The notes below the pieces were generated by a model. The model worked only from the letters and a program-made list of their open reading frames with translations, was not told where the DNA came from and did not search any database. DNA of 22,406 nt from Candidatus Uhrbacteria bacterium. Lineage in GTDB: Bacteria; Patescibacteriota; Patescibacteriia; 2-12-FULL-60-25. Of this stretch, positions 1-7,435 are shown piece after piece. The position numbers were made by a program, and so were the translations under genes. The stretch's first letter is position 1; every line of letters begins with the position of its first letter. The stretch lies in assembly GCA_023246415.1 (NCBI GenBank), contig JAHFIK010000010.1, positions 1,605-24,010 on the forward strand, given 5' to 3'.

Positions 1-420
1 ACCGACGCCGGATTCCTGACCGCGTTCGCATATTCCCGCATCTTCGGAGCCATCACCGCCATCTGCATTCTCCTCATCGATCGCACCGCGCTCCTTGAAG
101 TCAAGAAGGCATTCTTCCCAGGTGCCGCGACCACTCCGAAAAAGAAACGACGTGAGGCGAAACATGCGGCCGTCCTTGTCCTGGTCGGCCAAGGACTTGG
201 TGCCTGCGGATTCGTTCTCGTTCAATTTGCCACCAGTCTCGGTAGTGCGGCCATCGTCAACGCGCTTCAAGCCGTTCAGTATGCATTCCTCGTTCTCGTC
301 GCATTCATTCTTTCGAAACGCGCGTCGACCATTCTCAATGAAGATCTCACAACCCAAACCATTATCCGTAAATCAATCGCCCTCGTCTTTGTCGCCGCTG
401 GTCTATGGCTCGTCGTCTAA
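1..420 (+). CDS. EamA/DMT-type transporter, C-terminal part (cut by window edge)
   Basis: Frame 1 is open from the first base to a TAA at 418-420, giving 139 residues of a protein that begins outside the window. It is rich in hydrophobic helices: one near residues 10-28, then after a basic loop (PKKKRREAKH) further helices at about 54-75, 80-102 and 122-139. The helix pattern, with a GSAAIVNALQAVQYAFLVL-type segment and a final helix ending in LWLVV, resembles the last helices of EamA/DMT small-molecule exporters. The substrate cannot be told. The stop lies inside the next gene, whose ATG is at 405, so the two are probably translated from one message. Family assignment is inferred from hydropathy and general resemblance. 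Confidence 0.7.
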   Translation, partial: TDAGFLTAFAYSRIFGAITAICILLIDRTALLEVKKAFFPGAATTPKKKRREAKHAAVLVLVGQGLGACGFVLVQFATSLGSAAIVNALQAVQYAFLVLVAFILSKRASTILNEDLTTQTIIRKSIALVFVAAGLWLVV

Positions 421-1442
421 CACCCTCCGCATCCGATCGACGCTTTCGAGTCGTTCTTTGGATCACGCTGCCGCTCGGCAGCATTCTCGTTGCGCTCATC
501 GCATTCCTGTGGATCAGCGTCCCTCAACAGCATGCTCAACCCCCTTCAATCGTTGGCGTAACCTTTAGCGCACCGTATGCGCGCGAGTTGAGCCTGAATT
601 GGAAAGAAACACTCATTGCAACACTTGATGACCTTGGCGTCCGATATTTTAGAATTCCGGCCTATTGGAGCATCGTGGAGCCAAAAATTGATACATATAA
701 CTGGTCGGAAACCGATTTTGAAATGGATGAGATTGGCGCGCGGAACGGCCACGTCACGCTTGCGGTGGGCGCAAAACTTCCACGCTGGCCAGAATGTTGG
801 ATCCCAGATTGGGCGCAATCACTCTCAACCGGGGACGAACACGCGGCCCGACTCGATTACATCACGCAAACCGTTGAACGATATCGATCACATCCCGCCC
901 TTGAGGCCTGGCAAGTTGAGAATGAGGCAATGTTCCCGTTTGGAGTATGTCCAAAGCCGGACAAAGCATTCTTCAAACAGGAAATTGCGCTCGTTCGATC
1001 GCTCGACCCGAATCATCCGATCTACACGACAGACTCAGGAGAACTTTCAACGTGGCTATCCGTTGGACCGCTCGTCGATCGACTCGGCGTGAGCGTGTAC
1101 CGCGTCGTACTCACCCCGCAACGAAAAATCATGCGCTATGTCTGGATTCCATCATACTGGTACGCGCGCCACGGACTCCTCGTCTCCGCATTCGTGCATG
1201 GCATCTACGTGTCTGAATTCCAAATGGAACCCTGGGCAAGCATTGTCGCAGATCCCATCTCGACCCAATTAAAAACATTCTCTACGGCTCAGATGATTGA
1301 GAATTTCTCGTTCGCGGATCGCATGGGAATTTCCCGAATTTCATTCTGGGGCGTGGAATGGTGGTGGTGGATGAAGACGAAACATGCAGATTCAAGTTTT
1401 TGGGATCTCGCACGGACGTACTTCCATGAACGTACGCCGTAA
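405..1442 (+). CDS. membrane-anchored clan-A-type glycoside hydrolase-like protein
   Basis: 345 residues with a basic N-terminus and one membrane helix at about 17-38 (VVLWITLPLGSILVALIAF), so the catalytic part should face outside. The rest looks like a TIM-barrel glycosidase of the GH-A clan (cellulase, beta-galactosidase or GH39-like). FRIPAYWSIVEP at 82-93 resembles the early strand motif. WQVENE at 169-174 carries the Asn-Glu pair typical of the acid/base (E174). VSEFQMEPW at 269-277 provides a candidate nucleophile, E271 or E275. FWGVEWWWWM near the end fits strand 8. The start overlaps the preceding transporter by 16 bases and has no SD, so translation is probably coupled. The exact family and sugar are unknown. 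It could act in cell-surface glycan trimming. Confidence 0.75.
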   Translation: MARRLTPSASDRRFRVVLWITLPLGSILVALIAFLWISVPQQHAQPPSIVGVTFSAPYARELSLNWKETLIATLDDLGVRYFRIPAYWSIVEPKIDTYNWSETDFEMDEIGARNGHVTLAVGAKLPRWPECWIPDWAQSLSTGDEHAARLDYITQTVERYRSHPALEAWQVENEAMFPFGVCPKPDKAFFKQEIALVRSLDPNHPIYTTDSGELSTWLSVGPLVDRLGVSVYRVVLTPQRKIMRYVWIPSYWYARHGLLVSAFVHGIYVSEFQMEPWASIVADPISTQLKTFSTAQMIENFSFADRMGISRISFWGVEWWWWMKTKHADSSFWDLARTYFHERTP

Positions 1443-1487
1443 GGAGGGGAGCTTGTGACGAAAGCGCACCACAACATCCCAATCATC

Positions 1488-1519
1488 CATCACGAGACAA
1501 GACTGTCTCGTGATGTTTT
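1488..1519 (+). terminator. rho-independent terminator after the hydrolase gene
   Basis: A perfect 12-bp stem (1488-1499 with 1504-1515, catcacgagaca / tgtctcgtgatg) with loop AGAC is followed directly by TTTT. It lies 45 bases after the hydrolase stop and before the exonuclease gene, and so closes the transporter-hydrolase unit. Confidence 0.75.
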
Positions 1520-1599
1520 GTCTCGACGTCCAACGCATCACGCGAGACGCGTATGATGACTAGCCCCATCGCAACCTGCATGCTATCGTTTTCGCCGCT

Positions 1600-2190
1600 A
1601 TGCAACGCCGTGAAGTCGTCTTTGATATCGAAACGCGCAACACCTTCCAAGATGTCGGCGCATACAATCCCGCACTCCTTCAAGTCTCTGTGGTATGCGC
1701 CTATTTTTATGAAACAGACACCTTCGAATCGTTTTTAGAAGAAGATCTCCCAAAGCTCTGGCCACGACTCGAACGCGCAGATCGGCTTGTCGGATATAAC
1801 AGCGACCATTTTGATATCCCGTGCCTTCAATCATACTATCCGGGGGACCTCAGCCGGCTCCCATCGCTTGATCTTCTCGCTGAAATTCAGAAACGACTCG
1901 GTTTCCGAATTAAACTCGATGACGTTGCACAGGCCACGCTTGGCGTTGGGAAATCCGGACATGGATTGCAGGCTGTTGAGTTTTGGAAAAAGGGAGAAAT
2001 TCAAAAATTAAAAGACTACTGTATCCAAGACGTCAAAGTGACGCGCGACGTCTATGAGTACGCGCTGGTCCACAAAGAAATCAAATTCACCGATCGAATG
2101 GGAACGCTTCAGACGATCCCGCTCCCCATCGATCCCGTTCTTCCGGATCTTGCCCGACCTTCAAGCATCCCACTCAGTCTCGGACTCTAA
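1600..2190 (+). CDS. DEDDy-type 3'-5' exonuclease / RNase H-like protein
   Basis: 196 residues covering essentially a single exonuclease fold. Exo I is VFDIET (D9, E11). Exo II is GYNSDHFD (D72, after N67). Exo III is YCIQDV (Y140, D144), with the Tyr-x3-Asp spacing that marks the DEDDy class. These are the four metal-binding acids plus the catalytic Tyr of polymerase-proofreading and YprB-like nucleases. KLDDVAQATLGVGKSGHG between Exo II and III also fits the family. There is no polymerase or helicase domain, so it is a stand-alone nuclease acting on DNA or RNA ends in the cytoplasm. The ATG at 1600 has no SD, but TGC-TATCGT, an extended -10-like element, ends 10 bases upstream (see findings). 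Function beyond nuclease is not deducible. Confidence 0.85.
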   Translation: MQRREVVFDIETRNTFQDVGAYNPALLQVSVVCAYFYETDTFESFLEEDLPKLWPRLERADRLVGYNSDHFDIPCLQSYYPGDLSRLPSLDLLAEIQKRLGFRIKLDDVAQATLGVGKSGHGLQAVEFWKKGEIQKLKDYCIQDVKVTRDVYEYALVHKEIKFTDRMGTLQTIPLPIDPVLPDLARPSSIPLSLGL

Positions 2191-2262
2191 ATCGAGGGGA
2201 TCGTTCGCGTGAATTCAGGATAGATCCTTGTATCAGACGAGATATCCACAACTTCGAGCCTC

Positions 2263-2278
2263 TTTCTATATCTGGTGG
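2263..2278 (+). promoter_or_regulatory. NrdR box 1 (candidate)
   Basis: tttctatatctggtgg matches the NrdR consensus acaCwAtATaTwGtgt at all six strongly conserved bases (C4, A6, A8, T9, T11, G13) and at several weaker ones. It abuts the -10 hexamer on the upstream side. NrdR is the ATP/dATP-sensing repressor of ribonucleotide reductase genes. Matching was by eye. Confidence 0.6.
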
Positions 2279-2284
2279 TATAAT
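2276..2284 (+). promoter_or_regulatory. extended -10 promoter of nrdJ
   Basis: TGG-TATAAT is a perfect -10 hexamer (2279-2284) with the TGn extension. No good -35 is seen 16-19 bases upstream, as is often the case with extended -10 promoters. Transcription would begin near 2291, between the two NrdR-like boxes. Confidence 0.65.
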
Positions 2285-2294
2285 CTGTCAGTAG

Positions 2295-2310
2295 CCACTA
2301 CATCTAGTAG
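2295..2310 (+). promoter_or_regulatory. NrdR box 2 (candidate)
   Basis: ccactacatctagtag matches acaCwAtATaTwGtgt at all six strongly conserved positions. It begins 32 bp after box 1 starts, with 16 bp between the boxes. That is about three helical turns, the paired arrangement known for NrdR operators. Confidence 0.6.
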
Positions 2311-2334
2311 CTATCGGGGAGGGGAACAGAGCAA

Positions 2335-2360
2335 CGAACAGGTATCATTTCGCCTGTTCG
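2335..2360 (+). promoter_or_regulatory. leader hairpin before the GTG start of nrdJ
   Basis: cgaacagg (2335-2342) pairs perfectly with cctgttcg (2353-2360) around a 10-base loop. The hairpin sits between a purine-rich SD-like tract (about 2316-2327) and the GTG at 2362. Folded, it would bring the two to roughly 10 bases apart. No T-run follows, so it is not a terminator. Confidence 0.45.
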
Positions 2361-2361
2361 T

Positions 2362-5300
2362 GTGTATTTTCGCCTTGACGTTCCATTGAACGCCAGGAAA
2401 GATGACCTCGACCGTAACCCAATTCTTGCCTTCATTTCTCATCCTATGTCTCCAAACGCGTCCCCACAGACCGACTCACGGGCCGTCATGCCCAACACCC
2501 ATTCGCGTGATCTTCACGCTGACGCAAAACGTCATGCGGCTGAAATCTGGGATCATGTGACCTCCGTGAAAGCCATTCGAAAACGCGATGGGCGCTTGGA
2601 AGATTTTGATACGCTTAAACTCGAGTCTTCATTGAAACGTGCCTTTGATGCCGCAGGGCAGGGGAAAGATGAGCGGTCGCTTAATCGAGTCTTCTCGAAC
2701 ATCCTCGCGCGTCTGTCGCGTCGGTATGACGGCGTCCACATTCCATCATCTGATGACGTCCGTGAAGTCATTATCATGACGCTCATCGACTCGAACCTGG
2801 ATCACGTCGCAAAGCGTTATCTTTCGGAACGGATCGATCGGAGAGCGATCCCAGTCTCCCCAACGTACGGAAAGGGGATTCGATTCAATCGGTTTTATAC
2901 CAAACCCGGCGTCCACCCATACACACTCGTTGAATGGGAGCTTCGCGATGCCACCATCACGAACGCAAAAGGAGAAACGGTCTTTGAGCAGAAAGAAGTT
3001 GAAATCCCAAAGACATACAGCCAGACCGCCACGAATATCATCGTCTCAAAATACTTCCGCGGCCGCCTTGGAACGCCGGAACGTGAAACGAGCGTCAAGC
3101 AGATGGTCGATCGTGTCGCAAAGACCATTGCCGGGTATGGGCGAAATGCGGGCTACTTCGATGCGGCTGTCGATGCAGACAACTTCGAAGCCGAACTCAC
3201 GGACATCCTCGTGAATCAGCGTGCTGCGTTTAACTCCCCAGTGTGGTTCAACGTCGGGATCAATCCACGCCCACAGTGCTCCGCGTGCTTCATCAACTCC
3301 GCGCACGACGACATGCGTTCCATTCTGAACCTCGCGGTCACGGAAGGAATGCTGTTCAAGTTTGGTTCTGGCGCTGGATCGAACCTCTCCAATCTTCGGA
3401 GCTCAAAAGAAAAGCTTGGCGGATCCTCCGGACATTCTTCTGGACCCGTTTCGTTCATGAAAGGACTCGATGCATTCGCCGGCGTCATCAAATCCGGTGG
3501 AAAAACGCGTCGGGCCGCAAAAATGGTCATTCTCGATGTCGAACATCCTGATATCGTCCGGTTCACCTGGTGCAAAGCAAAAGAAGAAAAGAAAGCCCAC
3601 GCACTCATTGATGCCGGATATGATGGCTCAATCGAAGGCGAAGCCTACGCCTCCATCTTCTTCCAGAACGCAAACAACTCTGTTCGTGTGAATGATGAAT
3701 TCATGACCGCGGTTGAAAATGATGGCGAATTCTGGACGAAATACGTGCTCACAAAAGAACCCTGCGAACGATTCAAGGCGCGCGAACTCATGCGCCAAAT
3801 CGCGCAAGCAGCCTGGGAATGTGGCGATCCAGGGATCCAGTACGACACCACCATCAACGCCTGGCACACCTGCATCAATTCTGATCGCATCTACGCGTCC
3901 AACCCGTGTTCTGAATACATGTTCTTGAATGATACGGCGTGCAACCTCTCCTCCGTCAACCTCATGAAATTCGAGCTCCCCGGTGGAGGATTCGATGTCG
4001 TTGCCTATGAGCACGTCTGCAAGACGATGATCACCGCGCAGGAAATCCTTGTGGACCTTTCAAGCTATCCAACGCCGGCCATCGAACAGAACTCCTGGGA
4101 CTACCGAACGCTTGGATTAGGATATGCGAACCTCGGCGCCCTGCTCATGAGCCGCGGACTCCCATACGACAGCGATGATGGACGACACCTTGCTGGTGCC
4201 CTGACCGCCATTCTGACGGGCGTCGCCTACGAACAATCCGCTCATATTGCCGAAAAAATCGGCACGTTCCGCGGATATGCAAAGAATGAGGATGCCATGC
4301 TCCGCGTGATCCGAAAACACCGTGACGCCGCATACGAAATCCCAACATCCGGCGTTCCGATGAACATCTTGGAAGAATCCCGAAGCGCCTGGGATCGCGC
4401 GCTCGCAGAAGGGGAGCGCTACGGATATCGCAATGCCCAGGTGTCCGTCCTCGCACCAACGGGAACGATCGGATTCCTCATGGACTGCCAAACCACTGGC
4501 ATTGAACCGCCGATCGCACTCGTCTCATACAAATGGCTCATTGGCGGCGGGATGCTGAAGCTGGTCAACGAAACCGTGCCGGAAGCGCTCCACGCGCTCG
4601 GATATACCGAGCTTGAGATTCGATCCATCATTGATTTCATCGACCAAAACGATACGATCGAAGGATCACCGCTCAAACCCGAGCATCTTCCAGTGTTTGA
4701 CTGCGCCTTCAAGGCCGCCCGCGGAACGCGCGCCATCGGACCAATGGGACACATCAAAATGATGGCCGCCGCGCAGCCATTCCTCTCCGGAGCTATTTCA
4801 AAAACTGTGAACATGCCGGCAGAAGCCACCGTGGACGAGGTGATGGATGTCTATATTCAGGGCTGGAAATTAGGGCTCAAAGCGATCGCTATTTATCGCG
4901 ATGGATGCAAGCGCTCACAACCACTCACGACAAAGAAAGAAGAAGTTCGCAAAGAAGAGCCGCGCGTGGCCGCAGAAGTCCAGCAACCCGTCGTCGTCTC
5001 AGAGCAATCCGTTGCCCGCGAACCATCCGTTGTCGGAGAAACCTTTATCGCCCGTCGCCGCCGAATGCCGCCGGAGCGCAAAGCGATCACGCACCAGTTC
5101 CAAATCAGCACGCATAAGGGCTACATCACCGTCGGTCTCTACGAAGATGGACAACCGGGAGAAGTCTTCATTACGATGAATAAAGAGGGGAGCACCCTTT
5201 CCGGACTCCTCGATTCATTCGCAACGTCAATTTCCATCGGCTTGCAGTATGGCGTTCCGCTCAAAACCCTCGTGAATAAATTTGCGCACATGCGGTTTGA

Positions 5301-5670
5301 GCCATCTGGTTTCACCACGAATCCGAACATTCGCATGGCGAAATCCATTACGGACTATATCTTCCGCTGGCTTGCGCTCAAGTTCCTCCCTTCGGAAGAC
5401 CGACAGGCGCTTGGACTCAAAGTTGAGGATGAAATTCTTCCTAATACCGAAGACACCGCTGTCGTTGAAACGATTAAAGAATTCGTTCAGGAAGAAAAAC
5501 AGCAAAGCCTCCTTGAAGCGAAGCCGGTAAAAGAAGGCGTTGATCAGCTCACTTCAACGTTCGACAATCAATCGGATGCGCCGCTCTGCGACACCTGCGG
5601 CTCCATGATGGTTCGAAATGCTGCCTGCTACAAATGCCTGAACTGCGGAAGCACGAGTGGGTGCTCCTAA
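2362..5670 (+). CDS. nrdJ: vitamin B12-dependent (class II) ribonucleotide reductase
   Basis: Reduces ribonucleotides to deoxyribonucleotides with an adenosylcobalamin-derived thiyl radical, in the cytoplasm. It has 1102 residues from GTG 2362, or 1074 from ATG 2446. An ATP-cone-like region (SVKAIRKRDGRLEDFDTLKL, about 68-160) comes first. The catalytic barrel has QCSACF (C306/C309) and NPCSEY (N514, C516, E518), with C527 eleven residues later, the same spacing as the Asn-Cys-Glu triad and redox Cys of Thermotoga NrdJ. A TSCPD-type domain (about 912-985) and a Cys-rich tail (CDTCG...CYKCLNCG...GC), probably the shuttle for re-reducing the active site, follow. The start is uncertain: ATG 2446 has no SD, while GTG 2362 has a distant SD that the leader hairpin could bring close. 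It is monocistronic, ending at a strong terminator, and probably NrdR-controlled. Confidence 0.95.
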   Translation: MYFRLDVPLNARKDDLDRNPILAFISHPMSPNASPQTDSRAVMPNTHSRDLHADAKRHAAEIWDHVTSVKAIRKRDGRLEDFDTLKLESSLKRAFDAAGQGKDERSLNRVFSNILARLSRRYDGVHIPSSDDVREVIIMTLIDSNLDHVAKRYLSERIDRRAIPVSPTYGKGIRFNRFYTKPGVHPYTLVEWELRDATITNAKGETVFEQKEVEIPKTYSQTATNIIVSKYFRGRLGTPERETSVKQMVDRVAKTIAGYGRNAGYFDAAVDADNFEAELTDILVNQRAAFNSPVWFNVGINPRPQCSACFINSAHDDMRSILNLAVTEGMLFKFGSGAGSNLSNLRSSKEKLGGSSGHSSGPVSFMKGLDAFAGVIKSGGKTRRAAKMVILDVEHPDIVRFTWCKAKEEKKAHALIDAGYDGSIEGEAYASIFFQNANNSVRVNDEFMTAVENDGEFWTKYVLTKEPCERFKARELMRQIAQAAWECGDPGIQYDTTINAWHTCINSDRIYASNPCSEYMFLNDTACNLSSVNLMKFELPGGGFDVVAYEHVCKTMITAQEILVDLSSYPTPAIEQNSWDYRTLGLGYANLGALLMSRGLPYDSDDGRHLAGALTAILTGVAYEQSAHIAEKIGTFRGYAKNEDAMLRVIRKHRDAAYEIPTSGVPMNILEESRSAWDRALAEGERYGYRNAQVSVLAPTGTIGFLMDCQTTGIEPPIALVSYKWLIGGGMLKLVNETVPEALHALGYTELEIRSIIDFIDQNDTIEGSPLKPEHLPVFDCAFKAARGTRAIGPMGHIKMMAAAQPFLSGAISKTVNMPAEATVDEVMDVYIQGWKLGLKAIAIYRDGCKRSQPLTTKKEEVRKEEPRVAAEVQQPVVVSEQSVAREPSVVGETFIARRRRMPPERKAITHQFQISTHKGYITVGLYEDGQPGEVFITMNKEGSTLSGLLDSFATSISIGLQYGVPLKTLVNKFAHMRFEPSGFTTNPNIRMAKSITDYIFRWLALKFLPSEDRQALGLKVEDEILPNTEDTAVVETIKEFVQEEKQQSLLEAKPVKEGVDQLTSTFDNQSDAPLCDTCGSMMVRNAACYKCLNCGSTSGCS

Positions 5671-5681
5671 AGAAATCCGAA

Positions 5682-5721
5682 AAAGCAAAAAGAGATGCGG
5701 TTTCGCATCTCTTTTTGCTTT
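5682..5721. terminator. bidirectional terminator after nrdJ
   Basis: A perfect 18-bp stem (5682-5699 with 5704-5721) with loop GTTT. The arms carry A-rich and T-rich tracts (aaagcaaaaa / tttttgcttt), as in rho-independent terminators working in both directions. It begins 12 bases after the nrdJ stop. Confidence 0.85.
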
Positions 5722-5747
5722 ACGTAGACGTCCGCGTGGCCTATCAT
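5719..5747 (+). promoter_or_regulatory. promoter of the deoxyribosyltransferase-like gene, leaderless
   Basis: TTTACG (5719-5724), a 17-base spacer and TATCAT (5742-5747), with only 8 bases from the -10 to the ATG at 5756. Transcription should begin at or next to the start codon. No SD is present. The -35 overlaps the end of the preceding terminator. Confidence 0.5.
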
Positions 5748-5755
5748 AGACCCAT

Positions 5756-6142
5756 ATGAATGTCTGCCTGGTCGGATCCATGCGGAACCTTGGTCGGATA
5801 CGAGAACTCGCCAAAACGCTCGAACAGCACGGACACCAGGTCACCCTCCCCGTCGATCTCTCTGAAGCGGGGACCGTTGTGGATCGTGTGAAGCAAAAAT
5901 CCCTCTTCATGAGGCAGATGTATAAAGAAATTCAGTCCTGCGATTCCATCCTGGCGGTCAACGATGAAACACGGAGCGGATATGAGGGCTATATTGGCGC
6001 AAACACGTTTCTGGAACTCGGGATTGGATTTGCACTTGGAAAACAACTCTTCTGTTTGAATCACTGGGATCCGAAACTTCCATTTGATGAGGAATTAAGT
6101 GCGATGAACATTCAGCGACTTGATATCCATCAGCGTTTTTAA
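5756..6142 (+). CDS. nucleoside 2-deoxyribosyltransferase-like protein
   Basis: 128 residues, a single Rossmann-like domain. VCLVGSMRN (3-11) resembles the first strand and phosphate/ribose loop of the N-deoxyribosyltransferase superfamily. CDSILAVNDE (62-71) resembles the substrate-side Asp segment. GYIGANTFLELGIGFALGK (78-96) matches the conserved helix with the catalytic Glu (E87). Members cleave or transfer the N-glycosidic bond of (deoxy)nucleosides or nucleotides. Many short relatives of this type are uncharacterised, so activity is not certain. Being next to nrdJ fits a nucleotide-pool role, but a terminator and its own promoter separate them, so this is only suggestive. Confidence 0.7.
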   Translation: MNVCLVGSMRNLGRIRELAKTLEQHGHQVTLPVDLSEAGTVVDRVKQKSLFMRQMYKEIQSCDSILAVNDETRSGYEGYIGANTFLELGIGFALGKQLFCLNHWDPKLPFDEELSAMNIQRLDIHQRF

Positions 6143-6166
6143 GTTGAGAGATCCGATGCACTCCCC

Positions 6167-6763
6167 ATGATCACGACGATTACACTTGCCATCATCACCC
6201 TCTACGGGATCGTCCTTGGCATTCTTTGGATCATGGCGATGATCCATGCCGCTTCAACGCCTCGCGAAGACTGGTCCAGACGCGCCCTCTGGACATTCGC
6301 GATCGCCGTCAATCCATCGGCAACCATTTGGTACTGGTATATCTGGAAACGAAATGCGTTCTGGGTGCTCTTTGCGCCATATTTTTTGTTTGCGGCATTC
6401 CTCCCGTTTACGCTTGAAACAACGATCCGATCACTCGCCACAAGAGATCTTGCGGATCGATTTGTTCATATTACACAGCAGATCCTCGCGAATGTGATTG
6501 ATGCGATTCCGCTTCCAGCCCTCATTCCGCTCGTCGCTTTTCCATTCGTCCTTCGGCTCGCTGCACTCGCGCATTTAGGCGGTAACACAAAGCTATCCGC
6601 TTCTGATCGGAACGATCAGGCTGTGACATTCGCCCTCCCAATCGTTGGATTCGGTTCCGCGCTCACGTACTGCCTGACATGGAGGAGGGGATGGGCGGTC
6701 ACCGGATTCCTCTGGGTCCTGCTCGCGAGCGCTGTCGTTTGGTCGTTTATTCGCTATATTTAG
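6167..6763 (+). CDS. six-helix integral membrane protein, unknown function
   Basis: 198 residues, almost entirely hydrophobic. Likely membrane helices lie at about 2-28, 40-60, 64-83, 115-138, 150-168 and 175-197. The short basic loop PREDWSRR (residues 32-39) and a Trp/Tyr-rich segment (WYWYIWKR) sit at interfaces. I recognise no catalytic or transporter motif and do not assign a family. It begins 24 bases after the preceding gene, with no good SD (gagag at about 6146-6150 is the nearest purine stretch, rather far off), so it may be co-transcribed. No terminator is visible between it and the sigma factor gene. Confidence 0.7.
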   Translation: MITTITLAIITLYGIVLGILWIMAMIHAASTPREDWSRRALWTFAIAVNPSATIWYWYIWKRNAFWVLFAPYFLFAAFLPFTLETTIRSLATRDLADRFVHITQQILANVIDAIPLPALIPLVAFPFVLRLAALAHLGGNTKLSASDRNDQAVTFALPIVGFGSALTYCLTWRRGWAVTGFLWVLLASAVVWSFIRYI

Positions 6764-6826
6764 CCACAATACACCCCGTTTGATCATCCACCCCTGTCAC
6801 AGACACGCCGTTCAATCGTTTTCCTC

Positions 6827-7435
6827 ATGAGCCCTTCCACTTCGGACTCGAATTCAACACAAGACGCCGACCGTCTCCTCATCGAACGACTGGCGACTGA
6901 TCCGACCGTCATCGGCGAGATTTATGATCTATACGCGAATACGGTGTACGCCTTCTGTCTGAAACGGTGCGGGCATAAAGAGACGGCGGAAGATATTGTG
7001 AGCCAGACCTTCATGAAACTCTTGGAATCCGCGAATACCATCGAATTTCAAGGACAACGGATTACCGCCTGGCTCTACCGCGTCGCACTCAATGCGATCA
7101 TCGATCTCTCCAGAAAATCCTCAACCAAAAAAGAGCACGTCAGCGACAACCTGGAGACCTGGGATCCGCCATCAGACGATGATCCGGCATGGAATACGGA
7201 GCTTGTCATTGAAGGGGAGGCGCTTCGGAATGCGATGGCTACCCTCTCAGATCGGGATCAGCGAGTTCTCTCGCTTCGTTTTTACGGAGGATTTGAACCG
7301 GATGAAATCGCCAAGGAACTCGACATTTCCGCAAATCATGCATCCGTCCTCGTGTATCGGGCTGTTGGACGACTCCGCCAATCGCTTCTCGAACAACGAT
7401 CGCCGGCCCACGCTGACGCAACGCAAACGATATGA
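6827..7435 (+). CDS. ECF-type RNA polymerase sigma factor
   Basis: 202 residues with two sigma-70 domains. Region 2 (about 17-95) includes AEDIVSQTFMKLL, the -10-binding and core-binding helices, and WLYRVALNAIIDLSRK. An acidic linker (about 105-125) follows. Region 4 (about 135-190) includes LSDRDQRVLSLRFYGGFEPDEIAKEL and ISANHASVLVYRAVGRLR, the helix-turn-helix for the -35. No region 1.1 or 3 is visible, as in extracytoplasmic-function sigmas. Its TGA at 7433-7435 overlaps the ATG (7432-7434) of the next gene, so the two products are made from one message in a coupled way. That is the usual arrangement of an ECF sigma and its membrane anti-sigma. I could not identify a self-type promoter in the 63 bases upstream. 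Confidence 0.92.
   Translation: MSPSTSDSNSTQDADRLLIERLATDPTVIGEIYDLYANTVYAFCLKRCGHKETAEDIVSQTFMKLLESANTIEFQGQRITAWLYRVALNAIIDLSRKSSTKKEHVSDNLETWDPPSDDDPAWNTELVIEGEALRNAMATLSDRDQRVLSLRFYGGFEPDEIAKELDISANHASVLVYRAVGRLRQSLLEQRSPAHADATQTI

Larger units (their letters stand above)
2191..2361 (+). promoter_or_regulatory. nrdJ upstream region with promoter and operator sites
   Basis: This 171-bp gap (255 bp if nrdJ starts at 2446) has no supported gene. It holds the two NrdR-like boxes, an extended -10 promoter, a purine-rich SD-like stretch (ggggaggggaac, about 2316-2327) and a hairpin at 2335-2360. No convincing terminator for the exonuclease gene is visible at its left end. Confidence 0.6.

Noticed and set aside
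95..568. 157-codon plus-strand ORF
   Set aside because: It overlaps the transporter end and hydrolase start in another frame and is rich in Ser/Arg without domain features, as expected of a shadow frame.
2291..2445. Cobalamin riboswitch before nrdJ, suggested by gccact
   Set aside because: No B12 box or the long conserved core of these riboswitches is visible. The same bases are better explained as an NrdR box.
2402..2560. Small leader ORF starting at ATG 2402 (agga just upstream)
   Set aside because: The SD spacing is too short, and most of it overlaps nrdJ in another frame with no recognisable product.
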